Assembly (NCBI GenBank): GCA_030040115.1
Contig: JASHUH010000124.1
Coordinates: forward strand, 1 to 9,000
DNA: 9,000 bases
From: Acidobacteriaceae bacterium
GTDB taxonomy: Bacteria > Acidobacteriota > Terriglobia > Terriglobales > Acidobacteriaceae
Direction: 5' to 3'
In this document: in pieces, positions 7,135-9,000 of the stretch
Position numbering within the stretch: the first letter of the stretch is position 1
Layout: the number at the start of each line of letters is the position of its first letter
Program-made: the position numbers and the translations under genes
The notes under the pieces: model-generated
What the model saw: the letters and a program-made list of their open reading frames with translations, nothing else
What the model was told of the DNA's origin: nothing
Databases searched by the model: none

Positions 7135-7606
7135 TGCCGGTCAATACAGTAGCCTTTAACCAATCGATGGGGATGTTGCCGACGACGGGCAAGATATCGC
7201 GTTCCAATCGCGTAGTCACCGTCCCTACGTATCTGGCGCTTTTCTTTTAGCTCCAGGTGCTGAGCCATTCATCGGTGAGAACTGCAAAGGTTGGCATCAA
7301 AGATGTCCGCTCGGTTTCCTCTTGCGCGTGTTTCCGCGCTTGCTTGTCGGCGGCGGGGTCGACTCCTTGCCGCTTGAGCGCTTGGGCTTTTTCGTGCAGT
7401 TCCCGGGCCTGAGAAATTGAGACCGCCGGATACGGTCCGTATGACAGCAGCTTTTCTTTGCCATTGAACTCGTATGACCAGCGCCAAAGCTTTCCACCGC
7501 TCGTTGTCACAACCAGGTAGAGCCCCGCGCCATCGTTCAGCCGATAATCTTTCTCCCTCGGAGTGGCATTTTTTACTTCACGATCAGTGAGTCTGCGGAT
7601 CTCCAT
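7094..7606 (-). pseudogene. P4-type tyrosine integrase, interrupted by TAA and truncated
   Basis: From ATG 7606, 119 codons encode the N-terminal arm-binding (DUF4102) domain: MEIRRLTDREVKNATP, DGAGLYLVV, WRWSYEFNGKEKLLSYGPYP, SISQARELHEKAQ, VDPAADKQ. They also encode the start of the core-binding domain (FAVLTDEWLSTWS). An in-frame TAA at 7247-7249 stops it. The same frame then continues for 50 codons with clear core-binding character (ARYVGTVTTRLERDILP, VVGNIPIDWLKA, VLTGIVSKIQ) to TAG at 7094-7096. P4-type integrases are about 400 aa, so the whole catalytic domain with its tyrosine is missing. The frame is open upstream to an ATG at 7735, but that stretch contains the direct-repeat sites and does not resemble integrase. 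Its position about 200 bp from the 3' end of tRNA-Ser is the classic place for an island integrase. Confidence 0.8.
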
Positions 7607-7624
7607 TCTTGCAATCCAGAGAAA

Positions 7625-7678
7625 TACCCCCGCTCCTTTTGGATGATGGAATTCAGAACACCCCCGATCATACCCCCG
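7625..7678 (-). repeat. Three CGGGGGTA/G motifs, candidate arm-type integrase sites
   Basis: On the plus strand TACCCCCG occurs at 7625-7632 and 7671-7678 and CACCCCCG at 7659-7666; on the minus strand these read CGGGGGT(A/G). Two are spaced 12 bp apart and the third is 34 bp away. They lie between the P4-type integrase start and the tRNA 3' end, where integrase arm-binding sites are expected. Similar GGGGGTA direct repeats occur beside integrases of tRNA-borne islands, to my recollection. Confidence 0.45.
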
Positions 7679-7802
7679 GTCAATTCCGGCTGTGCGTGGA
7701 GAGACATGGATGATAGGCGTGGATAAACTGTCCAATCTTTACAATAAGTTGCAATTTTCAGCGGAGGGGAACGGACGGATATGGACGGCTATCGAGTAGG
7801 AA

Positions 7803-7894
7803 TGGCGGAGAGGGAGGGATTCGAACCCCCGATAGCCTTACGACTATGCCTGATTTCGAGTCAGGTGCATTCAACCGGGCTCTGCCACCTCTCC
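7803..7894 (-). tRNA. tRNA-Ser (anticodon CGA)
   Basis: 92 nt including an encoded 3' CCA (7803-7805). The acceptor stem GGAGAGG pairs with CCTCTCC, discriminator G. The anticodon stem CCTGA/TCAGG encloses loop CTCGAAA, giving CGA, which reads serine codon UCG. A long variable arm (ATAG...CTAT), typical of class II tRNA-Ser, and a T-arm GGGGG-TTCGAAT-CCCTC complete it. All parts look functional. It lies between two integrase genes and is the likely attachment target of at least the element on its 3' side. Confidence 0.95.
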
Positions 7895-7914
7895 GCAAAC
7901 TAACTAATTTAATT

Positions 7915-9000
7915 TCAATGAGTTAATGTTTGGGTATGTTTAGGCGTTTTCGCTCCAACTTTGCCAGTCGCCGATTTAGTCACCACTCGGCCTCCGGCGG
8001 GAACCAGACGATCGACTGCCGATGCCTGGTGTTCCGGAGCGAGATGTGCGTAGCGCATAACCATCTGAAGCGTCCTATGCCCGAGTAATTCTGCAACCGT
8101 TCGCAGATCCACTCCGGCCATAACAAGTCTACTGGCAAATGTATGGCGGTTGCAATGCCAGGTATATTCATGAATCTTCGCTTCTTCGAGCGCTGTTGAG
8201 AACCAACCGCGCGATCCCTGTAAGGCCTCGCCGGTCCGAACCGAAGGAAAGACTGGCTCTGTACCGGGCTGGCCCTTGTCGCCTTGCAACTCTTTGAGCG
8301 CAGCTATAGCAATTGCGTTTAGGGGAATGGTACGCGGATCCTCGTTCTTGGTTCGGAGCAGATGTAGCTGTCGGCGCTCAAAGTCTACCTGGCTCCAGCG
8401 CAGGCCATACTGCTCACTCATGCGCATCCCGGTGTGGATTGAGAGCAGAAAATGGGGCAAGAACTCTTTGAAGCGGCGCTCGATGGCAGCTCGCAAATGC
8501 TTCTCCTCAAGGTCGGACAAGAAGCGAACCCGCCCGCCTCCCTCCGCTTTCTTGCGGATGCGGGCCGCCGGGTTCCGTTCGATCTTTTCATTGTCCACGC
8601 CCACGCGAAAGATCAAGGAGAATGTTGCCTGCCAGCGGTTCCGAGTTGTGGCCGCCCATCCGCGCTCCTTCGCCTGAGCTACTAGCCATTCCACGACTTC
8701 GTTCTTGCGGATGGAATCGGCGGGACGGGAACCGAACTCGGGACGAAGCTGCTCGATGCGCAATCGAAGTTCGTAGGTCTGCTTCTCGCTGTTCTCGGCT
8801 GCGCTGTGCTTGAGCGCGTCGTCGCAGAGGTCGTTGAAGGTTAGGGTCCGGCTGCGAAGCAGTTCTGGCTGCTTTTTACGAAGGATTGTATCCTGGCGCC
8901 GCTTGGTAAGTAGTGTTTTGGCCGCGCTGTGTGTGCCAGCCTTTTCAAAGTGCCGCTTACCGTCGGCGCTGGCCCATCGAATCCACCAGATGCCGCTGCC
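7915..9000 (-). CDS. Tyrosine recombinase/integrase (partial, runs off right edge)
   Basis: 361 residues are visible, open from base 9000 to TGA at 7915-7917; the N-terminus is outside the window. The first visible residues (GSGIWWIRWASADGKRHFEKAG) minus a few are an arm-type DNA-binding domain, followed by a SAM-like core-binding domain (about 65-155: LTFNDLCDDALKH, LRIEQLRPEFGSRP, WLVAQAKERGWAATTRNRW) and the catalytic domain. All active-site residues are present: R193 (TGMRMSE), K218 (RTKNEDPRTIPL), H282 and R285 (HCNRHTFASRL), H308 (LLGHRT) and nucleophile Y317 (RYAHL). It differs from the P4-type integrase on the other side of the tRNA. A TTG at 8763 is not the real start because the domain clearly extends upstream. 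The stop lies 20 bp before the tRNA 5' end, on the same strand. It probably belongs to an element extending to the right. Confidence 0.9.
   Translation of the reverse strand, partial: GSGIWWIRWASADGKRHFEKAGTHSAAKTLLTKRRQDTILRKKQPELLRSRTLTFNDLCDDALKHSAAENSEKQTYELRLRIEQLRPEFGSRPADSIRKNEVVEWLVAQAKERGWAATTRNRWQATFSLIFRVGVDNEKIERNPAARIRKKAEGGGRVRFLSDLEEKHLRAAIERRFKEFLPHFLLSIHTGMRMSEQYGLRWSQVDFERRQLHLLRTKNEDPRTIPLNAIAIAALKELQGDKGQPGTEPVFPSVRTGEALQGSRGWFSTALEEAKIHEYTWHCNRHTFASRLVMAGVDLRTVAELLGHRTLQMVMRYAHLAPEHQASAVDRLVPAGGRVVTKSATGKVGAKTPKHTQTLTH

Noticed and set aside
7607..7735. N-terminal extension of the P4-type integrase to ATG 7735
   Set aside because: Residues do not resemble integrase and the DNA holds the CGGGGGTA repeats; the family's N-terminus starts at ATG 7606.
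1..9000. CRISPR array, rRNA genes, defence or biosynthetic system
   Set aside because: No regularly spaced repeats, rRNA sequence, or recognisable defence or biosynthetic gene set was seen on either strand.

Overview
The window is high-GC bacterial DNA. Its gene content resembles a soil saprophyte, most likely an acidobacterium. The clues are a sensor protein with an OB-fold-type N-terminus, a secreted ConA-like domain protein, an orphan sugar-binding lipoprotein, and a very large secreted GH54 alpha-L-arabinofuranosidase with a lamin-tail domain. This placement is inferred from gene types; there is no rRNA or other marker gene to confirm it.

Left part (1-2423), probable carbohydrate sensing. 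A partial exported protein runs off the left edge on the minus strand (1-651). Its visible part looks like the periplasmic N-terminus of a sensor histidine kinase. Only 30 bp away and divergent is a 217-aa membrane-anchored ConA-like/DUF1080-type protein (682-1335, plus), followed by a plausible terminator. Convergent with it is a periplasmic sugar-binding lipoprotein (1443-2423, minus) with no transporter genes beside it. A good sigma70-type promoter lies at 2556-2585 for that gene.

Middle (2866-6366, minus). One 1166-aa secreted enzyme with a clear GH54 catalytic domain: nucleophile E251, acid/base D329 and the vicinal disulfide C206-C207 are all present. The CBM42 module usual in fungal GH54 enzymes is absent. 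In its place are a NEW3-like beta-sandwich, a lamin-tail domain that seems to be interrupted by insertions, and short repeats of the type 'V.GF..GQ.I.ID.G...ET' and 'TPLTRAHASG'. The sensing genes and the enzyme fit an arabinan/arabinoxylan detection and degradation locus, but that link is inference.

Right part (about 6400-9000), an integration hotspot. A complete tRNA-Ser (anticodon CGA, CCA encoded) at 7803-7894 on the minus strand sits between two tyrosine recombinases. On its 3' side is a broken P4-type integrase (in-frame TAA, catalytic domain lost) that runs into a remnant of an AAA_14/DUF4143-type ATPase. On its 5' side, 20 bp away, is a seemingly intact integrase with all catalytic residues that continues past the right edge. 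Three CGGGGGTA/G motifs just upstream of the broken integrase look like arm-type integrase sites. About 500 bp (6367-6885) between the ATPase remnant and the arabinofuranosidase holds no recognisable gene.
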